A DNA stretch of 64,000 bases from NCBI RefSeq assembly GCF_000245795.1, contig NZ_JH601133.1, forward strand, positions 1 to 64,000, read 5' to 3'. The notes below the pieces were generated by a model. The model searched no databases, was not told the DNA's origin, and was given only the letters and a program-made list of their open reading frames with translations. A program made the translations under genes and the position numbers. How positions within the stretch are numbered: position 1 is the first letter of the stretch; every line of letters begins with the position of its first letter. Origin of the DNA: Facklamia languida CCUG 37842. Its GTDB lineage: Bacteria > Bacillota > Bacilli > Lactobacillales > Aerococcaceae. Shown here piece by piece: positions 27,754 through 37,088 of this stretch.

Positions 27754-28338
27754 TTACTTTCTTAAGAGCTTGAAGGCCAGACTCAACCCTTCTTGGGTCT
27801 TAACTGGCTTGGCTTCTTGAATGGTTGGCAGAATCCGGTCTACTTCCCGTTGCGAATAGCCAAGACCCAGTAAGGCTTGCTTAATCTCTTCCAGGATCGG
27901 TTGGTTGGCTGGTTGAACTGGTTGGGCCTCCTCGACATCGATGGCTAATTTGCCTTGCAAGTCGAGAATCATCTGTTGAGCCGTCTTCTTACCGACCCCC
28001 GGGAACTTCATCAAGTACTTGGCATCGCCCGACTCAACGGCTTGGATCAAGCCTTGAGGGTCTTCATGGGCTAGAATCGCCAAGGCGGACTTGGGTCCAA
28101 TTCCTGAGACCTTATTCAACCGGTTAAAGAGGTCCTTCTCCTGGTCATTAATAAAGCCATAGAGTTTGAAGGAATCCTCCCGCACCACTAATTCAAGGTA
28201 GATCGTCACCTCCGTCTTAATCTGGTCCTGCCAGCGAAAAGGATTGGCTGTCCAAATCTGATAGCCAATCCCTTGCACTTCGACGACCAGATAATTAGGG
28301 TGAATCTGGCTGAGTTGGCCTCTTAGATAGTCATACAT
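27754..28338 (-). CDS. ruvA: Holliday junction DNA-binding protein RuvA
   Basis: Tetrameric Holliday-junction binder that loads RuvB. The 194-residue protein has the OB-fold N-terminus (MYDYLRGQLSQIHPNYLVVE), two helix-hairpin-helix motifs (LNKVSGIGPKSALAIL, LMKFPGVGKKTAQQMILDL) and the C-terminal RuvB-binding domain (EEIKQALLGLGYSQREVDRI). Its start codon touches the msrB stop. Confidence 0.98.
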   Translation of the reverse strand: MYDYLRGQLSQIHPNYLVVEVQGIGYQIWTANPFRWQDQIKTEVTIYLELVVREDSFKLYGFINDQEKDLFNRLNKVSGIGPKSALAILAHEDPQGLIQAVESGDAKYLMKFPGVGKKTAQQMILDLQGKLAIDVEEAQPVQPANQPILEEIKQALLGLGYSQREVDRILPTIQEAKPVKTQEGLSLAFKLLRK

Positions 28339-28776
28339 TTATTCCACCAAATCCTTGTATTGACCGTAACCTTCAGCCTCCATCTCCTCATAAGGAATAA
28401 AGCGCAAGGCCTTGGAATTAATACAATAGCGTAAGCCGCCTTGATCTTGTGGGCCATCGGGGAAGACGTGACCCAGATGGGATTCACTGTCCTTAGACCG
28501 CACTTCAATCCGCTTGCGCATTAAGGAATGGTCGTCATGCTCCGTCAAGGTATCTGCCGCAATGGGTCGGGTAAAGGCTGGCCAACCGCAACCGGCATCA
28601 TACTTGTGGCTACTTGAGAAGAGGGGTTCCCCACTGACCACATCGACATAAAGGCCCTTTTCATAGAAGTTATCATATTCCCCTGTAAAAGCACATTCCG
28701 TTCCTGCTTCTTGGGTGATGCGGTATTGTTCTGGATCTAAGGCCTTGATTTGTTCTTGGTAATCTTTCTTACTCAT
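28339..28776 (-). CDS. msrB: Peptide methionine (R)-S-oxide reductase MsrB
   Basis: Reduces methionine-R-sulfoxide in proteins. The 145-residue protein has the resolving and catalytic region [11 protein letters not shown]...[13 protein letters not shown], with the catalytic Cys in RYCINS, and [11 protein letters not shown]. The zinc CxxC pairs of some MsrB proteins are absent, as in many Firmicutes. The ATG at 28776 has AAGGAGG upstream and overlaps the mutL stop by 8 bases, so translation is coupled to mutL. An oxidative repair enzyme inside the mutS-mutL-ruvAB run is unusual. Confidence 0.95.
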   Translation of the reverse strand: MSKKDYQEQIKALDPEQYRITQEAGTECAFTGEYDNFYEKGLYVDVVSGEPLFSSSHKYDAGCGWPAFTRPIAADTLTEHDDHSLMRKRIEVRSKDSESHLGHVFPDGPQDQGGLRYCINSKALRFIPYEEMEAEGYGQYKDLVE

Positions 28777-30637
28777 AATAATTTCCTCCTTGGTGACTAT
28801 CCATGATTCGCTTAAATAATTTCTCAATCGTTTCCTGGTTAAAGGCAACAAAAACAGGTCGTCCATGGGGACAGTGGTAGGGGTCTTCCAGGGTCTGCAT
28901 GGCTTCAATCAAAGTCGTCGCTTCTTCACGGCTCAGGGCCTGGTTGGCTTTGATGGCTCCCCTGCAAGACTGCATAACAATCGAAGCTTCACGCAGCTGG
29001 TTGATCGTCAAGTTTGGCTCGCGGTCCATCCGTTCAATCAAGTCAGGAATCAAATGGTCCAACTCATCGACTTCTAACCAAATGGGATAAGCATTGAGCT
29101 GGTAAGTTCGGGGCCCAAAGGCTTGTAAGTCAATCCCCAAGGCCTCTAACCGATCCTGGTGGTCTTCCAATAATTGAACCATCCGAGCATCGAATTCAAA
29201 AACCAGGGGCACCAAGAGGGTCTGCTGTTGGGTGACGAGGGTGTCCTCAGCCATCAAGCGTTCGTACCGCAGGCGCTCCTGGGCAGCATGTTGGTCAATG
29301 AGGTAGAAACCCTCCGGACTTTCTGCCACCAGGTAGGTCCCATGAATTTGGCCCACATAGCGCAAGCTCCTAAAGTCAATCCCGACCGGCTTCGCCTTTG
29401 GAACCGGGTCTGACTGCTGAAGGGGTTGGGTTGCTTCTCTAATCATACCATCTTGTGTGGTGGGATGCGGACCTTCTTGCTCAAAGAGGGAACCAGGTCC
29501 AGGTTGACTCAAGGAAGCCCCCCGCTGGGGTCGGTACCGGGTCCAAGTAGGACTGGCCCCAGCTGGCGGACTGGTCTCTAAACTGGGTCCTAGTTGGCCT
29601 TCTTTCAGCAGACTTTCCCCCGCTTCAGGGACGGTATTGACTTGGGAGAGTCCGGCCTGCACCTCCTCCACCACCAGATCAGCTAACTCTTCTTCTAGAC
29701 TCATCCGGACTGTCTGCTTGGTCGGATGGACGTTGACATCGACCAGGCGTGGATCCACTTCAATGACGAGAAAGGCAATGGGAAACCGCCCCACCATTAA
29801 CTGCCGGCCATAGGCCTTCAATAAGACATTGGTGAGGACGGGACTCTTAATGGATCGCCCATTGACCATCCAGTGGATCCAGGCCCTGGACGTTCGGGTA
29901 ACTTGTGGTGGCGACAGGTAGCCGGACAGGTTAAAGTTGCGACTCTGGCCAGAGATCGCGATCAACTGGCGGGCCAAGGCCGGTTGGTAGAGGTTGGCAA
30001 TGGTCTCTAATAAGGCCTTCTTGCCACTGGTCCTCAAGACTACTTTCTGGTCGGCCATTAATTGAAAGGCAATCTGGGGATGGGCCAAAGCTAAGTCCTG
30101 GACCACAGTCAGAATATGCCGCATCTCCGTTCGCAAAGAGGCCAGATGCTTCAACCGAGCCGGTGTATTGTAAAAGAGCGAGGTCACCTCAATATGGGTC
30201 CCAGGTCGAGGCGGACAAGTCCGGATAACAGGGTCTTGCCCTTCCTGAAGGCTCATCTGATAACCCACTTCATTGACAGTGCCGTCGCGGTTGAGGGTGG
30301 AATCGATTTGGACCTTGGCGACAGAAGCAATCGAAGCCAGGGCTTCCCCACGAAAGCCTAAGGAATGGATATTAAAGAGGTCATGCCGGTTAAAGAGTTT
30401 GGAGGTGGCATGAGGCAAGAAGGCCAGCTCCAGGTCTTCCCGGTCCATGCCCCAGCCATTGTCGGTCACAGAGATCTTCTGGATCCCCGCTTCCACCACT
30501 TCGATTTGAATGGTATCTGCCTGGGCATCAATCGCATTCTCAACTAATTCCTTGACCACTGAGGCGGGACGCTCCACTACTTCACCAGCAGCAATCTGGT
30601 TCGCCAATTCAGTCGACATCTGTTTAATCTGTCCCAT
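28769..30637 (-). CDS. mutL: DNA mismatch repair protein MutL (with endonuclease motif)
   Basis: Mismatch repair ATPase acting after MutS. N-terminal GHKL ATPase motifs: [35 protein letters not shown] Pro/Gln-rich linker (about 350-420) leads to the C-terminal dimerisation domain, which keeps the nicking endonuclease motif [12 protein letters not shown] plus SCRGAIKA and CPHGRPVF. This fits a MutH-less pathway in which MutL cuts the strand. The ATG at 30637 has AAGGAG at good spacing; a GTG three codons earlier is possible. It follows mutS immediately. Confidence 0.97.
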   Translation of the reverse strand: MGQIKQMSTELANQIAAGEVVERPASVVKELVENAIDAQADTIQIEVVEAGIQKISVTDNGWGMDREDLELAFLPHATSKLFNRHDLFNIHSLGFRGEALASIASVAKVQIDSTLNRDGTVNEVGYQMSLQEGQDPVIRTCPPRPGTHIEVTSLFYNTPARLKHLASLRTEMRHILTVVQDLALAHPQIAFQLMADQKVVLRTSGKKALLETIANLYQPALARQLIAISGQSRNFNLSGYLSPPQVTRTSRAWIHWMVNGRSIKSPVLTNVLLKAYGRQLMVGRFPIAFLVIEVDPRLVDVNVHPTKQTVRMSLEEELADLVVEEVQAGLSQVNTVPEAGESLLKEGQLGPSLETSPPAGASPTWTRYRPQRGASLSQPGPGSLFEQEGPHPTTQDGMIREATQPLQQSDPVPKAKPVGIDFRSLRYVGQIHGTYLVAESPEGFYLIDQHAAQERLRYERLMAEDTLVTQQQTLLVPLVFEFDARMVQLLEDHQDRLEALGIDLQAFGPRTYQLNAYPIWLEVDELDHLIPDLIERMDREPNLTINQLREASIVMQSCRGAIKANQALSREEATTLIEAMQTLEDPYHCPHGRPVFVAFNQETIEKLFKRIMDSHQGGNYYE

Positions 30638-30642
30638 TCTGA

Positions 30643-33219
30643 TCACTCCTTGTCTTGTGACTTAAGTTGACCCTTTAATTGGGCGAGGAAGTTTAAGGCA
30701 TCTAAGGGGGTCATGGTGTTTAAGTCTGCCGCTTCCAGGTCTGCCTCCACCTGGGAAGGGCTAGCCTTAGCAGGTTGAGCCGGCAGATTGAAGAGAGGAA
30801 TCGCCTGGTTGTTGGGCTTTCTCAAGTTCTGCGCCTGACTCTCCAATTCATTGAGGACTTCTTGACTGTGGTTGATCAAGTCATCAGGCAAGCCAGCCAA
30901 GCGGGCCACATGTAAGCCATAAGACTTATCCGCCGGCCCCTGCAGGATCTTATAGAGGAAGACTAGCTGACCATATTCTTCAATCGCCCCGACATGGATA
31001 TTACGCAAGGCATCTAACCGGTCGGTCAAGTCGACTAACTCATGGTAGTGGGTGGAAAAGATCGTTGCCGCTTGCACTTTTTGACAGAGATGGTAGAGAA
31101 TCGCTTCGGCCAAGGCCATGCCATCGAAGGTCGCAGTCCCCCGCCCGATCTCATCAAAGAGGATTAAGCTACGCTCAGTAGCATGCTGCAGGGCATAATT
31201 GGTCTCCACCATCTCTACCATGAAGGTGGATTGGCCACTGGTCAAATCATCCGAAGCTCCAATCCGGGTAAAGATCTGGTCCACCAGCGGTAAGCTGGCT
31301 GATTTGGCGGGAACAAAACACCCAATCTGGTTCAAGATCACGCAGAAGGCAATCTGCCGCATATAGGTTGACTTACCAGACATGTTAGGTCCGGTCAGTA
31401 AGAGAACAAACTGGTCCGGCTGAATCACGACATCATTAGCGACAAACTTCTGGCTGCCTAAGACCTTCTCTAAGACGGGATGGCGGGAGGCTTCGATGTG
31501 CCAGTCCTTGGCCTGGTCCACAATCTCGGCTTGAACAAATTGGTCGGCCTCACTTAGGGCCGCAAAGCTGGCCAAGACATCCAATTCTGCCACCCTTTGC
31601 GCCAAGTCCTGGAGGGACTGACCATACTGATTGACTTGGTCGCGCAAGTCCACAAAGAGCTGGTATTCCAAGGCGGTCGCCTGGTCTTGGGCGGTCAGAA
31701 TCTTGGTCTCAATCTCTTTTAATTCTTCGGTGATAAACCGTTCATTATTGGTCAGGGTCTGCTTGCGGATATAACGGTCATCCTCTAGGTCCTTAGCCTG
31801 GATCCGGCTGACTTCAATATAATAGCCAAACACCTTATTATAGCCAACTTTCAGGGTCTTTAACCCTGTGCGCTCGCGCTCTCTAGCCTGGAGGTCTAAG
31901 AGCCAGGTCTGGCCCTGGTCCAGCGCTTGCCGGTATTGGTCTAAGGTCTCATGGTAGCCTGGCTTAATCAACCGTCCTTCTGCCACACTGATTGGTGGCT
32001 CTTCAACCAAGACCTGGTCAATTCGGTCGAGAAGGTCCGTAAAAGTCGGGAGGCCTTCAAAGAGGCCGTCTTCCTCCTGGTTCATCCGGTTCAGCGACTG
32101 GTTGAGGGCCGGAATTTGCCGCAGGGTCGCCCTTAACTGGTCCAATTCACGGGCATTGACCGTCTTCAAACTGATCTTAGTGACAAGACGCTCTAAGTCA
32201 TAGACCGACTTCAGCGTCTCAACCAGGTTGACCCGGTCAAAGTAATGGTCAATCATAGCCTTGACCTTACGGTGCCGGTCCAGCAAGGGGGCCTTGCGCA
32301 AGAGGGGCTTATCCAACCACTGGTGGAGTAGCCGGCCGCCCATTGCGGTTTGGGTCTGGTCGATCAGCCACAAGAGCGACCCCTTGCGCCGCTTGGTCCG
32401 CAAGGATTCGGTTAATTCGAGCTGGGTCTTGGTATAAAGATTCATCTGCAGGTACTGGCTCAATTCATACCGGTCGACTTCCTGCAAATAATCCAGGGAC
32501 TGCTTCTGGGTGGCCCATAGATACTGCGATAAATAATCCAGCAGGCCTGCTTCGTGGGGTTTGGCATCCTCCAAGCGGAAGAAATGATGAGAAGAGTCGG
32601 CTTGGGCGTTAAATGCAGACTGGTAGCTGGTGAGACTGGCTTGCAGGCCTTCAAATTCTTGCTGGGTCAACCCATTCAAATCACTAGGGTCATAGAGCCA
32701 CTCACTGGCCTGGATGGTCTGCAATTCACTGACAAATTGGGTCCAGTCATCTGTATGGGTTAGCCGGGTCTTACCGGTTGAAATATCCGTATAAACGAGA
32801 GTGTAGGTCCCCTCCTGCTTACTGAGGGCAGCCAGGTAGTTACTCTTCTTTTGGTCCAGGGCTGTATCTTCTAGGACCGTTCCTGGTGTGATCACCCGGA
32901 CCACATCCCGCTTGACCATGCCCTTAGTAACCTTGGGGTCTTCCAGCTGCTCACAGATCGCGACCTTATAGCCCGCTTGAATTAAGCGGCGAATATAGTC
33001 CGTGGCAGAGTGATAAGGAACGCCACACATGGCTACTGGATGGTCGGCCTTCTTGTTGCGGGAGGTTAAGGTAATCTCTAATTCCTTGGAAGCCACCAGG
33101 GCATCCTCTTCAAACATCTCATAGAAGTCTCCCAGACGGTAGAAAAGGATGGCATCAGGGTATTGATCCTTAATCTGATAATATTGCTGCATCATAGGTG
33201 TATCGCTGCGCTTAGCCAT
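30643..33219 (-). CDS. mutS: DNA mismatch repair protein MutS
   Basis: Mismatch sensor. The 858-residue protein has the mismatch-reading Phe-x-Glu motif in LGDFYEMFEED, the connector and lever domains, the ABC-type ATPase (Walker A GPNMSGKSTYM, LILFDEIGRGTATFDG), and the dimerisation C-terminus. Length matches the family. First gene of mutS-mutL-msrB, which probably continues into ruvA-ruvB-queA-dnaE given the tiny gaps. Confidence 0.98.
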   Translation of the reverse strand: MAKRSDTPMMQQYYQIKDQYPDAILFYRLGDFYEMFEEDALVASKELEITLTSRNKKADHPVAMCGVPYHSATDYIRRLIQAGYKVAICEQLEDPKVTKGMVKRDVVRVITPGTVLEDTALDQKKSNYLAALSKQEGTYTLVYTDISTGKTRLTHTDDWTQFVSELQTIQASEWLYDPSDLNGLTQQEFEGLQASLTSYQSAFNAQADSSHHFFRLEDAKPHEAGLLDYLSQYLWATQKQSLDYLQEVDRYELSQYLQMNLYTKTQLELTESLRTKRRKGSLLWLIDQTQTAMGGRLLHQWLDKPLLRKAPLLDRHRKVKAMIDHYFDRVNLVETLKSVYDLERLVTKISLKTVNARELDQLRATLRQIPALNQSLNRMNQEEDGLFEGLPTFTDLLDRIDQVLVEEPPISVAEGRLIKPGYHETLDQYRQALDQGQTWLLDLQARERERTGLKTLKVGYNKVFGYYIEVSRIQAKDLEDDRYIRKQTLTNNERFITEELKEIETKILTAQDQATALEYQLFVDLRDQVNQYGQSLQDLAQRVAELDVLASFAALSEADQFVQAEIVDQAKDWHIEASRHPVLEKVLGSQKFVANDVVIQPDQFVLLLTGPNMSGKSTYMRQIAFCVILNQIGCFVPAKSASLPLVDQIFTRIGASDDLTSGQSTFMVEMVETNYALQHATERSLILFDEIGRGTATFDGMALAEAILYHLCQKVQAATIFSTHYHELVDLTDRLDALRNIHVGAIEEYGQLVFLYKILQGPADKSYGLHVARLAGLPDDLINHSQEVLNELESQAQNLRKPNNQAIPLFNLPAQPAKASPSQVEADLEAADLNTMTPLDALNFLAQLKGQLKSQDKE

Positions 33220-33233
33220 CTTAATTCTCCTTC

Positions 33234-34013
33234 CTATCCGATCTCACGCACCAGGTCGATCCGTTTAGCCCGACCCGTTGCCTGGTCCACTTCGATGACC
33301 ACCGCATTCAAGACCAAAGGCTTTGTCTTGGCCACTTCCAACCGGGTCGGTAGTTGACTGGTGAAGCGTTTGAGGACGGTCTCCACCTGGAAGCCAATAA
33401 TCGAATCCCAAGCACCTGTCATACCGACATCACTGATAAAGGCCGTCTTTTGAGGGAGGATCCGCTCATCGTGGGTCTGGACATGCGTATGGGTACCGAC
33501 CACAGCCGACACCTGTCCATCCAACCAATAAGCAAAGGCCTGCTTCTCACTGGTCGATTCCCCGTGAAAGTCAATTAAGATATTCGGTGTCCGGTCCCGG
33601 ATGGCTTGGATCTGGTCCTTTAAGTTAGGAAATGGCAAGACAGTCGCCGTCATGAAGGCATTGCCCAAGACATTGACCACCGCTAATTCGACCTCATTGA
33701 CCTTGAGATAATGCACACCCTGGCCAGGTGTGGCTTCTGGTAAGTTCAAGGGGCGTACCAGACAATGGGCCTGGTGAATATAGTCAAAGAGCTGCCGCTG
33801 GTCGAAGGCGTGGTTGCCTAAGGTGATCACATCAATCCCCTGCTGTAACAGGTCTTTATAATGCTTTTCGCTAATCCCTCGCCCTTGGGTCACATTCTCC
33901 CCATTAGCAATCGTGACTTGCGGTTTGTACTGGCGCTTGATGCCTGGCAAGTGGTGACGCAAGGCCTGAAGACCTGCCTCCCCTACAATATCCCCAATAA
34001 ATAGTAGTCTCAT
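33234..34013 (-). CDS. ymdB: YmdB-family metallophosphoesterase
   Basis: Family of dinuclear metal phosphodiesterases (TIGR00282), reported to hydrolyse cyclic nucleotides in vitro and to influence biofilm and RNA turnover in Bacillus. Residues 1-10 (MRLLFIGDIV) and the metal motifs ANGENVTQGRG, LGNHAFDQRQ, DFHGE and VGTHTHVQTHD are intact, with usual length (259). In Bacillus ymdB sits next to rny; here the two are 11.6 kb apart with the accessory stretch between them. It lies 14 bases before mutS. Confidence 0.96.
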   Translation of the reverse strand: MRLLFIGDIVGEAGLQALRHHLPGIKRQYKPQVTIANGENVTQGRGISEKHYKDLLQQGIDVITLGNHAFDQRQLFDYIHQAHCLVRPLNLPEATPGQGVHYLKVNEVELAVVNVLGNAFMTATVLPFPNLKDQIQAIRDRTPNILIDFHGESTSEKQAFAYWLDGQVSAVVGTHTHVQTHDERILPQKTAFISDVGMTGAWDSIIGFQVETVLKRFTSQLPTRLEVAKTKPLVLNAVVIEVDQATGRAKRIDLVREIG

Positions 34014-34140
34014 GGTTTCCTCTTTCTAATCCACTAATCGTCGTTAGCCTCTATTTTACCAAAAAATCATGCAAAAGATAAGCCGGTCCCCTGGGATAAT
34101 AAACAGACAGTCTTCCTTGAAGATGGAATCGCTAAATTAA

Positions 34141-34214
34141 AAAACCAAATGCACCATCGAGGAAAAATATAGGCACTCCGCCCATTCCTGATGAAGCATT
34201 CGGTCTTTATTTCT
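34141..34214 (-). terminator. ACCGAATG/CATTyGGT hairpin after the OsmC-like gene
   Basis: On the minus strand AAAGACCGAATGC and GCATTTGGTTTTTT pair with two mismatches around a 45-base interior. It follows the OsmC-like stop codon and would end that transcript. It shares its stem sequence with elements at 38.33, 41.19 and 49.17 kb. Confidence 0.6.
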
Positions 34215-34249
34215 TGTTAATGATTCCTAAGCCTTCCTTCGGTCCGCTA

Positions 34250-34711
34250 CTAGAGGATGGCTTCAAAGACAAAGTCAAAGTCAAGCGCCTGGTTGACACT
34301 CTGGTAGACAACCGAACCGCCCAAGGCTTCCATGGCATAGGCTTCAGCATCTTCAATCAAGCCATCACATTCCAAGAAGATCTTGGCCGAAACTCGGTCA
34401 ATCTTAGGATTCCCTTGCATCCCAACCACCCCTAGATAGGACAAGGGGTCGGTGAGCTGAAATTGAAAAACACCTTCGATCTTTTGAATGTCTCTTAAAT
34501 GGGCTTGGTCATAGGCAATGATGGCCTTGAGAATCGAAGAGGAAATAGCAATATGGAAATGATCCAAGCTGGTCGCCTGGTGGCGGTCAATATCAAAGGA
34601 GACCTCTTCCGTGACGGAGACCTGGAACTTATCCGCGTAATGCTTGATTTCCTTTAAGTCCGTTGAAATAACCCGGTATTGGTAGTGGTAATAGGTTGAT
34701 TCTTCTAACAT
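34250..34711 (-). CDS. OsmC-like fold protein, reactive cysteines apparently missing (tentative)
   Basis: A 153-residue soluble protein not firmly recognised. Strand and helix order resembles the OsmC/Ohr family: an early beta region, a long central helix (LDHFHIAISSSILKAIIAYDQAH), then strands and a second helix (DRVSAKIFLECDGLIEDAEAYAM...) ending in a strand. The two peroxidatic Cys positions are not seen (Ser in the central helix, Gly/Val near GGSVVYQSV), so a classical peroxidase is unlikely. Its start overlaps the end of the MetE-like gene by 7 bases, so the two are coupled and probably work together. It could be an unrelated small family. Confidence 0.6.
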   Translation of the reverse strand: MLEESTYYHYQYRVISTDLKEIKHYADKFQVSVTEEVSFDIDRHQATSLDHFHIAISSSILKAIIAYDQAHLRDIQKIEGVFQFQLTDPLSYLGVVGMQGNPKIDRVSAKIFLECDGLIEDAEAYAMEALGGSVVYQSVNQALDFDFVFEAIL

Positions 34712-35880
34712 GCATCATACTCTTCTCTTAGGGTTTGGCTGGCTTGGTGGAGGGTCTCCAACTTGTTGGCAATGAATTCCTCCGAATTCACCGCCCGGTT
34801 GGCAAAGGTGGCAAAGCCACAATCAGGATTTAACCAGACCTTGTCAGGACTGGTGAAGGCTAAGGCCTTATGGACCTGGTTGAGAATCTGATCGAGACTT
34901 TCTGTCTCATCCAATCGTGGATTCATGACACCCAAGCCGAGAATCTTCTCCTTCATCGCTGGATCTTGATAGAGAGAGGCAATTTCACCCGCTCGTGGAG
35001 TAGAGAATTCTAGGAAATAGACATCCGCATCCACTTGGTGGAGTAAGTCGATGAGAGGAGTATAGGACCCGGTTAAAAGGATGCTCTCATCCCGGCTCCA
35101 ATTTCCCCGACAGATGTGGAGGCCGGCCTTAATGGGCTTGTCCTTGATATAAGCAAAGAGGTCCTTCAAGATGGCTGTCGCAAAGGCCAACTCTTCACTG
35201 GGATCCTTCTTTTCGGAAAGCGCCGCACACATAAAGGTCCGGGTCTTTCCTTGCGAGAAGACCACTTCGGTTAGGACCGGTTCATCAAATTGAACCAGGT
35301 CGACCCCGATTTCACACAAGTGGTCCACTTCTTGCTTGAGGACCGCTAGCACATCCTGGGCGAGGGCTTCCTTGTTGGCGTAGTACTGACCCGAAAGATT
35401 CGGTAACCACATTGACCGTGTCATCAGGTAGGGCCCTGGTAGGGTAATCTTAATCGGTTGGTCGGTCAATTCTTTCAGCAGTCTAGCCTCATCGACCGCA
35501 ATCCCCTTCTGGTAGCGGACCTTGCCATTACAGATCGCATTCTTAATACTTAAGGCCGGCACATCCAGAATGGTTAAGATCTCTTCAAAGGCTGCCTTAT
35601 CTTCCACATAGTCTAGCATCTCCGCCATACTCAAGCAGGTCACCCCGTCTAACTTATCGGAGACGAAGGAGACATAGTTGTCTCGGGTCAATTCCCCGCA
35701 GGTAATCCAATCGATCCCCGCTGCTTCTTGCATGCGGACCAGGTGTTCAGTCTCCTTCTTGATCAAGTCCCGGTAGGCCGCCTCTTCTAATTGCCCATTA
35801 CGATACTTCTTATTGGCAACTAAGACCTGCCTTGACCGGGGCCAGCTGCCAATTAACGACGTCAAAAATCTCGATTCCAT
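34705..35880 (-). CDS. Core MetE-like (cobalamin-independent methionine synthase) family protein
   Basis: A 391-residue protein matching only the C-terminal catalytic half of MetE. The zinc/homocysteine site is complete: His255 and Cys257 in LHICRGNW, Glu291 in EFSTPRAGE and Cys354 in NPDCGFATF. There is no N-terminal folate-binding half, so the methyl donor need not be folate; core MetE proteins elsewhere use other donors, and some act on different thiols. The ATG at 35880 is placed 6 bases after AGGAGG. A terminator hairpin lies directly before its RBS. The neighbouring PhnD-like and OsmC-like genes suggest a sulfur- or methyl-compound pathway, which is inference. Confidence 0.85.
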   Translation of the reverse strand: MESRFLTSLIGSWPRSRQVLVANKKYRNGQLEEAAYRDLIKKETEHLVRMQEAAGIDWITCGELTRDNYVSFVSDKLDGVTCLSMAEMLDYVEDKAAFEEILTILDVPALSIKNAICNGKVRYQKGIAVDEARLLKELTDQPIKITLPGPYLMTRSMWLPNLSGQYYANKEALAQDVLAVLKQEVDHLCEIGVDLVQFDEPVLTEVVFSQGKTRTFMCAALSEKKDPSEELAFATAILKDLFAYIKDKPIKAGLHICRGNWSRDESILLTGSYTPLIDLLHQVDADVYFLEFSTPRAGEIASLYQDPAMKEKILGLGVMNPRLDETESLDQILNQVHKALAFTSPDKVWLNPDCGFATFANRAVNSEEFIANKLETLHQASQTLREEYDAC

Positions 35881-35894
35881 GGTCATCCTCCTAA

Positions 35895-35924
35895 GAAAAA
35901 ACTGGACCCACAAGCTGGATCCAG
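35895..35924 (-). terminator. Terminator hairpin between the PhnD-like gene and the MetE-like RBS
   Basis: Minus-strand ACTGGATCC and GGGTCCAGT with a 7-base loop, followed by TTTTTTC, then AGGAGG and the MetE-like ATG. Placed inside the operon, it could lower expression of the two downstream genes or act as an attenuator. Confidence 0.75.
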
Positions 35925-35937
35925 TCTGCTCAAGTTA

Positions 35938-36750
35938 CTATTCTTCGCTATAGTTTAAGTAAGCCACCGCTTCTTGCAGCTGTTTGAAGCCTTCTAACCG
36001 GCCAGGTACCCATTTCTTTAAGCCTTCTAAGTCCATCATTTCCTTGTGGTCTGGATTGTTGTAATCCATCTTGTCCAAGAGTCTTTCCCATTCTTTCAAG
36101 ACTTCTGGGTCGAACCCTTCACGCAGAGTGAAGATACAGTGGTCAAAGTTTGGGGTCTCCGCTAGGACTTCATAAACATTGGGATCAATTGTACCATCGG
36201 CTACCCAAGCTTCCCAGTTCAAGTCTAACATCCAACTTGCATCCAGGTCGCCAGCCTTCAAAGCCTCAAAGGCATCCTTCTCGCCTCCGACGTGGTCCCC
36301 ATGGAGACCAACCCCAATGTCAAAGCGTTCTTCTTGATAGTCTTGGTCGAATTCAAGGCCATTGTCCTTCAAGAAATGAATCGGAATCAAGCGCGCCTGA
36401 GGTGAATCAAAAGCTCCGAAGCCAATCTTCTTGCCCTTCAAATCGGCAACCGCTTGAATGCCTTGGTCTTTCTTCACGACCAGGACAGAGTGACGGTCTT
36501 GGTCTGTATCCCGCATATAGGAATAACCCAGTTTCCCATTTGAACGAATGTCGGACATCACATAAGCAAGGGGTGAATTCCAGGCAATATCAATCTTGCC
36601 TTCTAAGAGATAGTCCACTTGGTCTTTATAATTACTGAAGAAGATCAAGTCGAGCTCCATTCCCTCCTGACGGAAGTAATCTGCAATAATGTCCCATACA
36701 ACTTTTACCTGAGGTGAGTAGATCACTGCACCGATCGTCACTTTTTCCAT
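35938..36750 (-). CDS. PhnD-like (phosphate/phosphonate-type) binding-fold protein without signal peptide
   Basis: The 270-residue periplasmic-binding-protein fold is of the PhnD/SsuA/transferrin type (IDIAWNSPLAYVMSD, VADLKGKKIGFGAFDSPQAR, HGDHVGGEKDAFEALKAGDLDA). Normally such proteins are exported lipoproteins, but this one begins MEKVTIGAVIYSPQVK, directly in the first beta strand, after a good RBS (AGGAGG), with no signal peptide or lipobox. No ABC permease or ATPase accompanies it. It may be an intracellular sensor or an enzyme built on this fold. It heads the operon with MetE-like and OsmC-like genes and diverges from the flavoprotein gene at 37089. Confidence 0.8.
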   Translation of the reverse strand: MEKVTIGAVIYSPQVKVVWDIIADYFRQEGMELDLIFFSNYKDQVDYLLEGKIDIAWNSPLAYVMSDIRSNGKLGYSYMRDTDQDRHSVLVVKKDQGIQAVADLKGKKIGFGAFDSPQARLIPIHFLKDNGLEFDQDYQEERFDIGVGLHGDHVGGEKDAFEALKAGDLDASWMLDLNWEAWVADGTIDPNVYEVLAETPNFDHCIFTLREGFDPEVLKEWERLLDKMDYNNPDHKEMMDLEGLKKWVPGRLEGFKQLQEAVAYLNYSEE

Positions 36751-37088
36751 ATTTTCCTCCTAAATTCTGACATGCTGACTTGAATTTAGCACAATCCTAA
36801 ATGGCCTTCAAGAAGTTGACTCGCTAAGCTGGATGACTTTGATACTTATTAAAAATTTTTATTTATCTATTTCTTATTCAAGAACAAGGCCGGATCTAAT
36901 GATGTAGCCATTAACCTCTAATTAAGACCACATATTGACCGTACCTTATAGTGATAATTGATAAAAAGTGAATCAATTTCTTATTATTCCCTATAAATGA
37001 AAGCGTTGTTGGACCCTGATCGATATGCTAAGATTGCCATGTAGTCGACCTCAGATTATCGCTATTATTATGAAAAGGAGTATGTTAT
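36751..37088. promoter_or_regulatory. Divergent regulatory region with a cre-like site
   Basis: Control region between the PhnD-like operon (minus) and the flavoprotein gene (plus). TGAAAGCGTTGTTG at 36998-37011 matches the CcpA cre consensus TGWAANCGNTNWCA except for the last two bases, suggesting carbon catabolite control. An A+T-rich dyad (TTATCAATTATCAC, around 36950-36963) is a possible operator. AAAAGGAG before 37089 is the RBS. No riboswitch fold was recognised. Confidence 0.4.

Noticed and set aside
28777-28908. N-terminal extension of MsrB
   Set aside because: The extra 44 codons lie inside mutL in another frame; the ATG at 28776 has a strong RBS and gives the normal start.
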